Positions 26,926-35,272 of a stretch of 64,000 nt of DNA are shown here, one piece after another. Below the pieces are notes generated by a model, which worked only from the letters and a program-made list of their open reading frames with translations, was not told the DNA's origin and ran no database searches. The DNA is from Bacillota bacterium (GTDB lineage: Bacteria > Bacillota > UBA4882 > UBA8346). The stretch's first letter is position 1; each line of letters starts with the position of its first letter. The stretch covers positions 62,001-126,000 of the forward strand of contig JAFABB010000002.1 of assembly GCA_023426245.1 (NCBI GenBank), written 5' to 3'. The position numbers and the translations under genes were made by a program.

Positions 26926-28026
26926 CTAAAAAGCCTCCATAAAATTGACATATGTATAAGTCCCATCCTCACTGAAGCCTTGATCCAACCGGAGTTTCAG
27001 TTTTTGTTTCGGATAGAGCTGAAACCGGAAACCAAATCCCGCCGCAGCCTTGATGTGATCAGCCGTAAATTGATTCACGTCCGGAGCCACTTCACCTAAG
27101 CCAGCGAAAAGAACGCCGCTGATCCGGCTGCCCATGGGATATCTGTACTCACCCTGCAGAGCCGCATAATTCTTATCCCGGTAAACGCCGGAGTAATATC
27201 CCCGCATAATGGAGTCTCCTCCCAAGCAGGGCATCATCTCAAAAGGTACGTCGCCGTCGCTTAAATTGAGAATAGACATCAAAGCAAAAGTTTCTCTCTC
27301 CCGCACCGACCAAAAATGTTTGTAAGTTATTCCATACTGTACAAAATCCTGATCGCTCCCCCATTCCCGCCGGTAGCCGATTCCTTGCAAATTCAAGACC
27401 GAGCCGTGTCGGGGCGCAAATTCGTCATCCCGGGTATCCAGCAATAACTGTAAACCGACGCCGGCTACGGTTGTCCCGTCAGAACCCAAAATATTTCCCG
27501 TCTCCAACATTCCGCCCGCTTCTTGATCTTCGATATCATACCGGCCATAGACAATGCAGGGTCCAAAGTAAACATTGGGGGAAAGTTTCCAGAGAAGACT
27601 TCCGGTAAAGCCTTTTTGAATATAGGTATAATCCTCTTTCGTGTCCGGGTCCGTATTGGAACCGACCCCAAAAAATTCACCGGGAAAGTCCACATAACCC
27701 AAACTAGCCATAAGCATGGCTTGGTCGCCCCTTAGATACTTTTTGACATTGAAAGTACAAAGCATCTGTTCCTTTTGGGTATAAACGATCATTGCGTTCA
27801 AAGTATCCTGTTTCATTTGGGGAAGGGCCGGATCTGAATTGCCATATCCCATCACATACCCGCCAAGAGCCACTCCGGTTTCGGGTCCGCTGAAAATGAC
27901 GGGAGAAACACCCCAATGTATCTGTGAATCATTCTGAATGGCGGTTGAATCATCCGCCGCAAAAAGCATACCTGAAGATAATATAAACATCAATATGCCG
28001 ATAGACAACTTCTTATCGATTCGCAT
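26926..28026 (-). CDS. Omp85-type outer-membrane beta-barrel protein (surface antigen family)
   Basis: 366 aa. A signal peptide (KKLSIGILMFILSSGMLFAADD) is followed by a 16-strand-like beta pattern with the family blocks GVGLQLLLDTRDDEFAPRHGSVLNLQG near residue 190 and GGDSIMRGYYSGVYRDKNYAALQGEYR near 275; the RGY turn is the Omp85 lid-lock motif. Ends in Phe, as is usual for outer-membrane barrels. No POTRA domains are present, so it resembles patatin-type or free-standing surface-antigen barrels rather than BamA. Last gene of the operon that starts at 30900. Direct evidence for an outer membrane; a role in moving the cluster lipid is possible. Confidence 0.88.
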   Translation of the reverse strand: MRIDKKLSIGILMFILSSGMLFAADDSTAIQNDSQIHWGVSPVIFSGPETGVALGGYVMGYGNSDPALPQMKQDTLNAMIVYTQKEQMLCTFNVKKYLRGDQAMLMASLGYVDFPGEFFGVGSNTDPDTKEDYTYIQKGFTGSLLWKLSPNVYFGPCIVYGRYDIEDQEAGGMLETGNILGSDGTTVAGVGLQLLLDTRDDEFAPRHGSVLNLQGIGYRREWGSDQDFVQYGITYKHFWSVRERETFALMSILNLSDGDVPFEMMPCLGGDSIMRGYYSGVYRDKNYAALQGEYRYPMGSRISGVLFAGLGEVAPDVNQFTADHIKAAAGFGFRFQLYPKQKLKLRLDQGFSEDGTYTYVNFMEAF

Positions 28027-28526
28027 TTTGAAGCCTCCATTTCAATTATTTCGATGATGATCCCAATGTTGAAAAAATTTTTCGGCAAACCTCGCGCGTG
28101 AGCGCGCGCAGGCCTCACCACCATGAGTTCCCCGGCTAAATCGGTAAAGGCGTGGATAGTGTACCCTCGGACCGCCAATTGTTTATTTTCGGTGTAAATC
28201 TGGTAACTGAAATTCATTTTGGCCGCTTCCGCCCAGTGGCAATAAGTCCGGATATTTATCAATTCATCATATTGTAAAGGATGATAATGATTTGCAAAAA
28301 ACTGGACAATCGGCATGGCAAATCCATTTTCCATCATATCTTGATGCCGAAATTCGTATTTTCTCCCCCACTCATTACGCCCTTGCTCAAAAAAACTGGC
28401 ATAACGGCCGCACCAAACTGTCCCCAGGGCACCGACTTCATCAAATTGTACCCGGTGAAAGCTATCCGCCTCAAGCGGAGTTTTTTCATCCGGAGGAAAA
28501 AAGTTGTCGTTTCTTCCAAAAGCCAT
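27990..28526 (-). CDS. 4HBT-type thioesterase paralogue, apparently damaged
   Basis: Paralogue of the protein at 58658-59128 (shared PPDEKTPL, RVQFDEV, EQGRNEWGRK, HWAEAAKMNFSYQI). In the intact paralogue the catalytic Asp sits in DEVDPLRIVW; here the text is DEVGALGTVW, Gly32 replacing that Asp. After MVVRP near residue 137 a 16-nt GC element (28094-28109) shifts the frame, adding a foreign tail and a 37-bp overlap with the barrel gene. Without it the gene would read PEVCRKIFSTL and stop at 28046-28048, matching PEFAEAFYQKW of the paralogue. Function as a thioesterase is doubtful. Confidence 0.8.
   Translation of the reverse strand: MAFGRNDNFFPPDEKTPLEADSFHRVQFDEVGALGTVWCGRYASFFEQGRNEWGRKYEFRHQDMMENGFAMPIVQFFANHYHPLQYDELINIRTYCHWAEAAKMNFSYQIYTENKQLAVRGYTIHAFTDLAGELMVVRPARAHARGLPKNFFNIGIIIEIIEMEASKCESIRSCLSAY
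28094..28109 (+). repeat. GC-alternating mini-hairpin element, copy 1 (inside a gene)
   Basis: 16 nt, GCGCGTGAGCGCGCGC. Together with the preceding C it folds as CGCGC-GTGA-GCGCG. Excising these 16 nt restores the thioesterase frame. Confidence 0.75.
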
Positions 28527-28562
28527 CTCCGCACATCCTTTTACTTGTGAATGATTATTTCT

Positions 28563-29033
28563 TCAGAAACTGTGATTGTTGTTTTTTAGCAAAACTCTTA
28601 AAGCCCTTTCAGTGCCTAATGAGTAGATGGATTCAATCCCCAAAACATAAGGTTTCTTATGGACCAACCTGGCCTGATTTTTTATCGAATCAAGCTGAAT
28701 TTGAAAATCGATTGCTCCGTCTTGATTATAATCAATCCTCTCCATCAACTTTTCCGGCAGCGATTCCCTCTTTGGCTGCCAGTCAATCTGGACAAACCCC
28801 CGGCTTCTCTGCCCAATCAGTCCGTCAAAAACGGCCTGGTGAACCATAGTCCGGTATTGCTCATGTTCAATAACTTGATGGATATCCCCCCCTGTAAACC
28901 ACGGCGATACTTTGATACCGGTAAGGGATACAAGTTGGCGGGCCCAATAGTCGCCTCCCATAAAGGTTGCCAGTATAATGGGTAATGCAAGCAACGCCCA
29001 AATATAACTGAACATCCGGCGGAAAAACGGCAT
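28563..29033 (-). CDS. Membrane-anchored protein with an EF-hand-like loop
   Basis: 156 aa from ATG 29033, chosen for the GGAGG 8 nt upstream. One N-terminal membrane segment (MFSYIWALLALPIILATFMGG), then an extracytoplasmic part. The loop DYNQDGAIDFQIQLD near residue 108 matches the Ca-binding DxNxDGxxD pattern. Conserved partner status with the Fe-S membrane protein directly upstream suggests a redox or periplasmic accessory role. Family not recognised. Confidence 0.7.
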   Translation of the reverse strand: MPFFRRMFSYIWALLALPIILATFMGGDYWARQLVSLTGIKVSPWFTGGDIHQVIEHEQYRTMVHQAVFDGLIGQRSRGFVQIDWQPKRESLPEKLMERIDYNQDGAIDFQIQLDSIKNQARLVHKKPYVLGIESIYSLGTERALRVLLKNNNHSF

Positions 29034-29065
29034 AAGTAAAACCTCCTCCAAATTCCTTATGTTTC

Positions 29066-30274
29066 TTAATGAATCAACTTTCCGGTCGTCAGCAACAATA
29101 AAATACGATAAATCGCATTTTGGATCATTCCGCTTCCCATGATGAAGAGCAGCATAAATGCCGGGTAGAGAAAAAGCAACCGTACTCGCCTTTCTTGTTG
29201 GCAGGAAGTTGGGGTCCCTTTTATTTCAAGTGAAATAGCCCCTTTCGGACAATGACTGATACATTTTCCGCACCGGGTACAGGTTAGGTTGGCTTTACCC
29301 GTCTTCAAATCATCTTCATCGAGGGAGAAAGTCGGACAAACGCCAATACATACTTTGCAATGAATACACTTATCCTTGTTGATCCGGACCTCAAAAGCAT
29401 TGATTTTATTCATTAAGGACTGCATGGCTCCAAAAGGACACCATAAAGAGCATTGAGTGCGTTTTTGGGTAAGTATCGGCAATACGATTACCGAACCCAA
29501 GAATAGCAAGACAAAAATAACGGTTTGAATCATTACTAAAAATGTGGATATTTTCTCATATTCAGTGACCGCCTTGAATGGACATAACCAGGTACAATAG
29601 GTAGGAGACAATGTAGCCAGTGAAGTCAAGACGACTCCCAGCAATACTGCAAAGGATAAATAACGCCATTTGGGATTGAGCTTTTTGACAAGGGGTTTTT
29701 TGAGTAACCTGGAAAATCCATCTTCGATCCCTCCATAAAAACAGCCCCAACTGCAAAAACCTCTCCCCAAAGCGAGGGTTGTGCCGAGCCAGATCACCAA
29801 CATGCTGGAAATCGAGGCAAAACCTTCCAGTATTGAGCCTGGAAAAATAATCGTTTGTTTCAAAACTGCCGGAACTAAGGTCATTGGAATTACAATATGG
29901 CAAAAAGGAATCTTACCCTGGATCATATCGGCTGAAGTGAAGGTATTGCTACCGCGGGCTTCGATTAAACCGGGAATAAACGAGATAACGAAACAAACAG
30001 CATAGGTGAAAAATAGAATTGCCCGGTATTTGTCGACTCGTCCTGAATGAACCAGCATGATAAACATTAAAATCATGAACAAATAGGTGATAATCAAAGA
30101 AAATAACCGTAAGGAATTATCGCCACGATAACTGTTCAAGCTTTGAAGATTGTGACTAAAGAGCAGTAACGAAATTAAAAACACCGGTAAAACGATTACC
30201 AAGGTCCGCCATGACTTAACGGATAAAGCTGAACGCTCCCGTTCTTCTTTAACTGCCATTTCTGGACCGGTCAT
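29066..30274 (-). CDS. NapH/CcoG-like membrane ferredoxin protein
   Basis: 402 aa. Six or so membrane segments carrying three cytoplasm-facing or membrane CxxxC motifs: C174-C178 (CSWGC), C227-C231 (CTWLCP), C275-C279 (CSLWCP). Then two 4Fe-4S ferredoxin motifs, C303-C313 (CIHCKVCIGVCP) and C332-C342 (CTRCGKCISHCP). A final membrane segment spans about 370-395. Such proteins move electrons across or along the membrane in NapH, NosR and CcoG systems. ATGA overlap with the CcdA-like gene upstream suggests both form one electron-transfer unit. Confidence 0.9.
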   Translation of the reverse strand: MTGPEMAVKEERERSALSVKSWRTLVIVLPVFLISLLLFSHNLQSLNSYRGDNSLRLFSLIITYLFMILMFIMLVHSGRVDKYRAILFFTYAVCFVISFIPGLIEARGSNTFTSADMIQGKIPFCHIVIPMTLVPAVLKQTIIFPGSILEGFASISSMLVIWLGTTLALGRGFCSWGCFYGGIEDGFSRLLKKPLVKKLNPKWRYLSFAVLLGVVLTSLATLSPTYCTWLCPFKAVTEYEKISTFLVMIQTVIFVLLFLGSVIVLPILTQKRTQCSLWCPFGAMQSLMNKINAFEVRINKDKCIHCKVCIGVCPTFSLDEDDLKTGKANLTCTRCGKCISHCPKGAISLEIKGTPTSCQQERRVRLLFLYPAFMLLFIMGSGMIQNAIYRILLLLTTGKLIH

Positions 30275-30900
30275 TGCTTGATTCCTCCCACAAAAATCAA
30301 AATCCCCGACAAAAAATAATAACTGCCAATCATTCCGGCTGCCGTCTTGCCGATAAATCGAGAAATTTCATTTCGTTTCAAAAACCCTACCAACGGAATT
30401 GGCACAAAAAAAACCAAGGTTCCTAAAAAAAAACTGCCGAAAAAAGCCAATGCTCCGAAAAGGTCGACTGTAGACGCCGCACCGGTAAATGCCAATAAAA
30501 AGGGGGGGCATAAATTGATACCGGTTAAAAAACCCAAAAAAACCGGTAAAACACGATTTTCAGAACAAAAATTCTTTAAAAATCCTTTATAATATTCCGC
30601 CGCACAAAAGCCTTTGGGCTTTCGAAAACAGTAATGGATTAAAAAGACGCCCAGAACAATATAGGACGTGCCAAAAAACATCTCCCGGTAAAGTTGATAT
30701 TCGCCTAAGAAAAGTCCTAAAGCCCATGCCAATAATGCAAAAATTAAATAACCCGATAGCCTCCCTATTAAAAACAGTCCCAATATCCGGTAATTGCCTT
30801 TTATGGTACGTCCCTCTCCCAATAAATAAGGAATAACCACTGGGGCACAATAGGCTAGGCATACCGTACCGCTGGAAAGTCCTAACAAAAAACCGCGCAT
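30271..30900 (-). CDS. CcdA/SafE-like membrane protein (DsbD-type transmembrane domain)
   Basis: 209 aa, six membrane segments. Cys pairs typical of thiol-electron carriers: CLAYCAP near residue 14-18 and NLCPPF near 131, both within membrane helices starting with the conserved Gly/Pro-rich pattern. The family (UreH-like/TauE-SafE, related to CcdA) includes proteins that pass reducing equivalents outward. ATG 30900 has GAGGTG 5 nt upstream; a GTG at 30906 is possible. First gene of the five-gene operon ending in the barrel gene; TATAAT lies about 60 bp upstream. Confidence 0.82.
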   Translation of the reverse strand: MRGFLLGLSSGTVCLAYCAPVVIPYLLGEGRTIKGNYRILGLFLIGRLSGYLIFALLAWALGLFLGEYQLYREMFFGTSYIVLGVFLIHYCFRKPKGFCAAEYYKGFLKNFCSENRVLPVFLGFLTGINLCPPFLLAFTGAASTVDLFGALAFFGSFFLGTLVFFVPIPLVGFLKRNEISRFIGKTAAGMIGSYYFLSGILIFVGGIKQ

Positions 30901-31040
30901 CCACACACCTCAACTGTCATTGGCTCTTTTAATGAAATTATAAAATAATGGAAACGAATTGTATCGCTCTCTCTTCTATTCTGTGTTAATATCATTGCAA
31001 GAGGTACATTTTGGGGTGTAAACGTGTTTGTTATTTTCAT

Positions 31041-31090
31041 AAAAAAACGTTCCCGGCATCGACCCCAAACAATCATGATACCGGGAACGT
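31041..31090 (-). terminator. Terminator of the FabG-KS-oxidoreductase-KS-ACP operon
   Basis: On the minus strand ACGTTCCCGG and CCGGGAACGT (31090-31081 and 31056-31047) form a perfect 10-bp stem followed by seven Ts. It lies 38 bp after the ACP stop. Confidence 0.9.
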
Positions 31091-31127
31091 CATATCCAGA
31101 AATTTTCAGAGGGACAAACATCGAGCA

Positions 31128-31388
31128 TCACAGGGAAGCCTGTTTTGATTCCACGAAATTGATAATGTCCTGGATGCTTCGAATTTGAGAAATTACCGTA
31201 CCGTCGTTTGCCCGATCAATTTTAAAATTAAATGCTTTCTCCAGAGCCACAATTAAATCCACACTATCTAAACTATCCAGTCCTAATTCTTCAAAAATCA
31301 ATGACTCTTTGGTAATCTGATCCGCTTCGATTTCAAATTCGTCCACAAACACTTTTTTAACTTTTTCAAAAATTTGATTGGTTTCCAT
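31128..31388 (-). CDS. Acyl carrier protein
   Basis: 86 aa. Phosphopantetheine site Ser39 in GLDSLDSVD; flanking helices typical (IFEKVKKVFVDEF, DLIVALEKAFNFKI, SIQDIINFVES). Start at ATG 31388 because AAGGAG is 8 nt upstream; ATG 31394 is too close. Overlaps the ketosynthase end by 23 bp. Carrier for chains made by the adjacent ketosynthases. Confidence 0.93.
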   Translation of the reverse strand: METNQIFEKVKKVFVDEFEIEADQITKESLIFEELGLDSLDSVDLIVALEKAFNFKIDRANDGTVISQIRSIQDIINFVESKQASL

Positions 31389-32634
31389 GATCATAACTCC
31401 TTAATAATAATATAGAATTAATTCCACCAAAAGCAAAACTATCCTTCATGATCAAACGGGGTTTCATCGTTTTATATTCCCGTAGATAATTGATATCGCC
31501 ACATTTGGGATCGGGATGATCCAAATTTTTGGTGGGGACGAGGCACCCTCTTTTCATCATATCCAGACAAACAATCATTTCCAGAGCAGCGCTGGCCCCC
31601 AATGTGTGCCCCAAATGCCCTTTTAAACTACTGACATCAGGATGATAACCCCGCCCATTAAAAACTTTTTCCAAGGCAATGGATTCTTCGGCATCCCCTA
31701 AAATCGTTCCCGTACCATGAGCATTAATATAGTCGACATCAACCGGGGAAAAGCCGGTTTCTGCAAAAAACCTTTCGATTCCAGCGACTAATTCTTTCTC
31801 AGTCACCCTCGACATATGATCGCCGCTGGAGAAAGTCGTAAAGCCGACAATTTCGCCCAGGATCTGAGCGCCTCTGCTCCTGGCATTCTCTTCACTTTCC
31901 AAAATCAAAACTCCACTGCCTTCCCCACAGACTGTACCGTCTCTATCCACATCAAAGGGCCTGGGAGTTTTGGAAGGATTATCATTATAATGAAATGAAG
32001 CGGCTTGAAGCAAGTCGAAAGTAGCAGCGGTTGTTGCATGTAATTCTTCCGCTCCACCGCAAATCATTCCCTTTTGTAAGCCATACTTAATCGTTTCATA
32101 AGCAAGCCCTATGGATTGTGCCGCCGAGGAGCAAGCGCTGTTGGGAGAAATGACTCTTCCTTTAACATTCAGAAAACAAGCGATATTCGCAGCCGTTGTA
32201 TGGGACATGACTTGAAAAAATTGTCCCGATTTGATGGATGAAAGACACTTTTCTTGTATAAACCGGCCCATGAAGTCATAAAGCGATTGACTGCTACCTG
32301 TGGTGGATGCAAAGGACACTCCATAGTCACCTGAAGTAAAATGTTCTTCAGTGAACCCTGCCATCTTAACGGCTTCTTCTGCAGACAAACATGCCAGGAT
32401 TGAAATTCTTCCCATATTCCTGCGCATATCACGGGGAATTCTCTTTTCATTTAACTCAGAGGAAACGGCGCCACCCACTTCACATAAAATATCGGTAATT
32501 GCTTCTTTCCATATGGAACCGACATTTTGAATACCTGAGCGGTTTGAATAAACTCCCTCGAGTAAAGCATTCACTCCGTTACCAAAGGGGGATATAGCGC
32601 CAATACCGGTTATAACGACTTTGTTAAGTTTCAT
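31366..32634 (-). CDS. Beta-ketoacyl-ACP synthase (FabF type)
   Basis: 422 aa from ATG 32634 (ATGA overlap with the upstream stop; AGAGGG upstream). Complete active site: Cys168 in NSACSSAAQS, His306 in NAHGTGT, His343 in GHLGHTLGA, with the FabF gatekeeper-like GDG/GEGSG and FGG(I)NS ends. The SACSS nucleophile context departs from the housekeeping TACAT/TACAS. Elongates ACP-bound chains; one of four complete ketosynthases in the region. Confidence 0.93.
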   Translation of the reverse strand: MKLNKVVITGIGAISPFGNGVNALLEGVYSNRSGIQNVGSIWKEAITDILCEVGGAVSSELNEKRIPRDMRRNMGRISILACLSAEEAVKMAGFTEEHFTSGDYGVSFASTTGSSQSLYDFMGRFIQEKCLSSIKSGQFFQVMSHTTAANIACFLNVKGRVISPNSACSSAAQSIGLAYETIKYGLQKGMICGGAEELHATTAATFDLLQAASFHYNDNPSKTPRPFDVDRDGTVCGEGSGVLILESEENARSRGAQILGEIVGFTTFSSGDHMSRVTEKELVAGIERFFAETGFSPVDVDYINAHGTGTILGDAEESIALEKVFNGRGYHPDVSSLKGHLGHTLGASAALEMIVCLDMMKRGCLVPTKNLDHPDPKCGDINYLREYKTMKPRLIMKDSFAFGGINSILLLRSYDHGNQSNF

Positions 32635-34082
32635 TGATTGATTACCCTCTGCCAAAATTCATTGGGTTCAAATAATTCGCAAGCCAAACTAAAACTGGAA
32701 ATCATAGAACCCAAAAAACCCGGATAAATTGCCTGACCCACCAAATACAATCCCCGGATCGGAGTTCGATGCTGAAATCCCATAGAATTTAAGGTTTGCT
32801 TGATTCCATAAGCCGAACCATTCACGGTACGGGTGTATCGTTCAAATGACCATGGCTTGAGAAAATCTAATAAAACCATCTTACCTTTTAAATCAGGCAA
32901 TTTATCACAGATTGCATTTTCCAAAAATCTTAACTTTTGCTGGGAACGATAGGTTCGTTCTTCTACATCCAAAGATATATCCCGATCTTTGTCTTCCATT
33001 AAGGCACAAAGTATTTTATTGGGCCCCGAGTGATTAAAAGTGACTCCTAAAGTTATCCCTGAGTCTCGATTAAAATAAGCGAAATTTTCAAATTCCAAAC
33101 CATTCAAGTCTTCAAGCTTGTAAAATACCACATAAAACCCTAAAGTATTTTCCGCTTCCTCCAAGCGGCGCCGATAAATTGGACGTAAGGATTTACATTT
33201 TACTTCGTTGTTTAACAATTTTGGATTCAATGATGCAATGACCAAAGGGGCCAAGCAACGTTCTCCTCGGCAAGTTTTGACCCCGATGGCGTTCTTATCG
33301 CTATCCATTAGAATTTCATCCACTTGCGAATTTAAAAACAACTCTACCCCAACTCTTGCAAGTTCCCGCTTGAAATTAGACAATAACCGCTTTATCCCAT
33401 CAATTGTGAAAAAACCCAAGGAACGATAAAAACCTCCCAGCACCAAAGCATGAACCTTAAACGGTACTTCGTCAGCCTTGCTACCGATAAGGATGTTATT
33501 TAAAGTTCCTAATACCTCGATGAGTTCTTCCGAAGCATGATCCCTCTGTAAAGTTTCACGAAGCGTATAATTGTCAGAACTCATAAGTTCTTTGGCACTT
33601 CGAAGATTGGGATTCACTTGTTGATTTAAATAAAATGAATCTTCATTCACTTTTTTGATTTGCCGGATATAATTATGGATTGCCGTTGCATTCTCAGGGA
33701 AATAAGACAAAAGACTCTTTTCAACATTCTCAAATCCTCTGGGAATATGATAACAATCGCTTCCTACAATCACATTCCCAAATCCGTTCTCAATTAAGCC
33801 TTTTTCGACTCCATCGGCGATGTTTAAATAACGAAAAAAAGAGGCAATCACTTCCCCTTCATCCATCCAGCCGCTAATATGGAGTCCCGGACTACATTCA
33901 CAACCTTTGCGCAAATACGGTCTAATTAAGGGTGCAATCTCCCTGTCCCTCTCAAAGACCGCAACCTTTTTCCCTTGTTTTGCCAAAATCAAGGCCATTG
34001 TTAAACCACTAATACCTGAACCGATAATAATTGCATCATGCGCGCGCGCGCATCGGTTTAATATGCTTTGATGATTAAGCAA
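32631..34082 (-). CDS. CrtI-like FAD-dependent oxidoreductase/desaturase
   Basis: 483 aa from TTG 34082. Dinucleotide fold DAIIIGSGISGLTMALILAKQGKKVAVFER at about 17-46; C-terminal FAD block GLYLVGQAIYPGFLGSMISSF near 450. Overall like phytoene desaturases/isomerases and like the CrtI-type proteins proposed for ladderane lipid assembly. A 12-nt GC element after Arg10 adds four residues: NR(CARAH)DAII instead of the expected NRYDAII. The frame is kept, so the protein may still work, with the added residues directly before the Rossmann strand. Likely desaturates, saturates or isomerises a polyene chain. Confidence 0.88.
   Translation of the reverse strand: MLNHQSILNRCARAHDAIIIGSGISGLTMALILAKQGKKVAVFERDREIAPLIRPYLRKGCECSPGLHISGWMDEGEVIASFFRYLNIADGVEKGLIENGFGNVIVGSDCYHIPRGFENVEKSLLSYFPENATAIHNYIRQIKKVNEDSFYLNQQVNPNLRSAKELMSSDNYTLRETLQRDHASEELIEVLGTLNNILIGSKADEVPFKVHALVLGGFYRSLGFFTIDGIKRLLSNFKRELARVGVELFLNSQVDEILMDSDKNAIGVKTCRGERCLAPLVIASLNPKLLNNEVKCKSLRPIYRRRLEEAENTLGFYVVFYKLEDLNGLEFENFAYFNRDSGITLGVTFNHSGPNKILCALMEDKDRDISLDVEERTYRSQQKLRFLENAICDKLPDLKGKMVLLDFLKPWSFERYTRTVNGSAYGIKQTLNSMGFQHRTPIRGLYLVGQAIYPGFLGSMISSFSLACELFEPNEFWQRVINQ
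34040..34051 (+). repeat. GC-alternating mini-hairpin element, copy 2 (inside a gene, in frame)
   Basis: 12 nt, GCGCGCGCGCGC, flanked by CAT and AT. Removal rebuilds a TAT (Tyr) codon and the canonical RYDAIIIGSG start of the oxidoreductase. Confidence 0.65.
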
Positions 34083-35272
34083 GAATTAGTTCCCCCAAAT
34101 CCGGCCGAATTTAGTAACATCATTTGCGGTTTCTTATCAATGGTCTCCGTAGCAATCTTTAAAGGGGGAGCCCCTTCTTCTTGACCGGTAAAATTAATAT
34201 TGGGGGCTATAAAACCTGCCCTGGACATCAATAGTCCGTATACTACAAGTGCCGCTCCTGCCATCCACATCTCGTGGCCCGTCATGGATTTTATCGAAGA
34301 AATCCATGGCATATTCTCTCCAAATATATCATAGATAGCTTCGGCTTCCCGAAGATCTCCAATCGGGGTTGAAGTAGCATGGGCAGAAATATAATCAATA
34401 TCCTGGGCTCGGACTCCGGCACGGTTTATTACATCACTCATGCAACGTTGCAATCCGGCGCCGGAAGGTACTGACAGTTTAAAGCCATCGGAAGAAAACG
34501 AATATCCCAGAACTTCACCCAAAATATCGGCATTTCTTTGTTTTGCCAGATCCATCCGTTCCAGGGCTACAATAGCCGCTCCGCCGCTTGGAACCAATCC
34601 ATCCCGCTGCTTATCGAAGGGCCGTGAAGCCTTTGTCGGATCATCGACTCTGAGCGAAAAAGCTTCCGTGGCATCAAAACTACAGACAGCTTGCCAATTA
34701 ATTTCCTGCACTCCGCCGCAAAGAATCCGCTCCTGTCTTCCGCTGGCAATTAGATCAGCCGACTGACCAATGGCATGTCCGCCACTGGCACAAGCGCCGC
34801 TGATTGTCCAACTTGCGCCCTGGGTTTGCAGAATCGTATTTAAATTCATCGTGATGTGAGAATTCAAAGACATAAAAACCCGGGTTGCCCCAATCGGCAA
34901 AGTTCTTTTTTCATTTTTAACGATTTCTATCGAATCCGAAACCGGAACCGTAGTACTGTCGTTACCGAGTATAAGGCCGGTTTGAGGGCTTGCAAGTTCT
35001 TCCTCATTCCATCCGGCCTGCTTATAAGCGTTAATTGCAGCTGAATAAGCTTGTACCGATTCTTCTGTCATCGTCCGGAGTTGCTTGTTTTTTAATTCGG
35101 GTTTGACAAATCCCTTGATTTTACCCGTTAATGGGCTTCGGAAACCCAGTTCCACCCTTTGGGGATCAATAACCACACCCGAAGCTCCACGACGCAGTGA
35201 ATCCGTAACGGTTTGATAGTCCGACCCTAGGGATGATACAATTCCCATTCCAACAATAGCGACTTTATACAT
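34058..35272 (-). CDS. Beta-ketoacyl-ACP synthase (FabB-like)
   Basis: 404 aa from ATG 35272, behind GGTGG. Active-site residues: Cys161 in ISGACASGG, His298 in AHATSTPIGD and His333 in SMTGHEMW. The STPxGD and SMTGHE wording is characteristic of the KAS I (FabB) branch, in which FabB extends unsaturated chains. Overlaps FabG by 8 bp and the oxidoreductase start by 25 bp; clearly co-translated. Confidence 0.93.
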   Translation of the reverse strand: MYKVAIVGMGIVSSLGSDYQTVTDSLRRGASGVVIDPQRVELGFRSPLTGKIKGFVKPELKNKQLRTMTEESVQAYSAAINAYKQAGWNEEELASPQTGLILGNDSTTVPVSDSIEIVKNEKRTLPIGATRVFMSLNSHITMNLNTILQTQGASWTISGACASGGHAIGQSADLIASGRQERILCGGVQEINWQAVCSFDATEAFSLRVDDPTKASRPFDKQRDGLVPSGGAAIVALERMDLAKQRNADILGEVLGYSFSSDGFKLSVPSGAGLQRCMSDVINRAGVRAQDIDYISAHATSTPIGDLREAEAIYDIFGENMPWISSIKSMTGHEMWMAGAALVVYGLLMSRAGFIAPNINFTGQEEGAPPLKIATETIDKKPQMMLLNSAGFGGTNSCLIIKAY

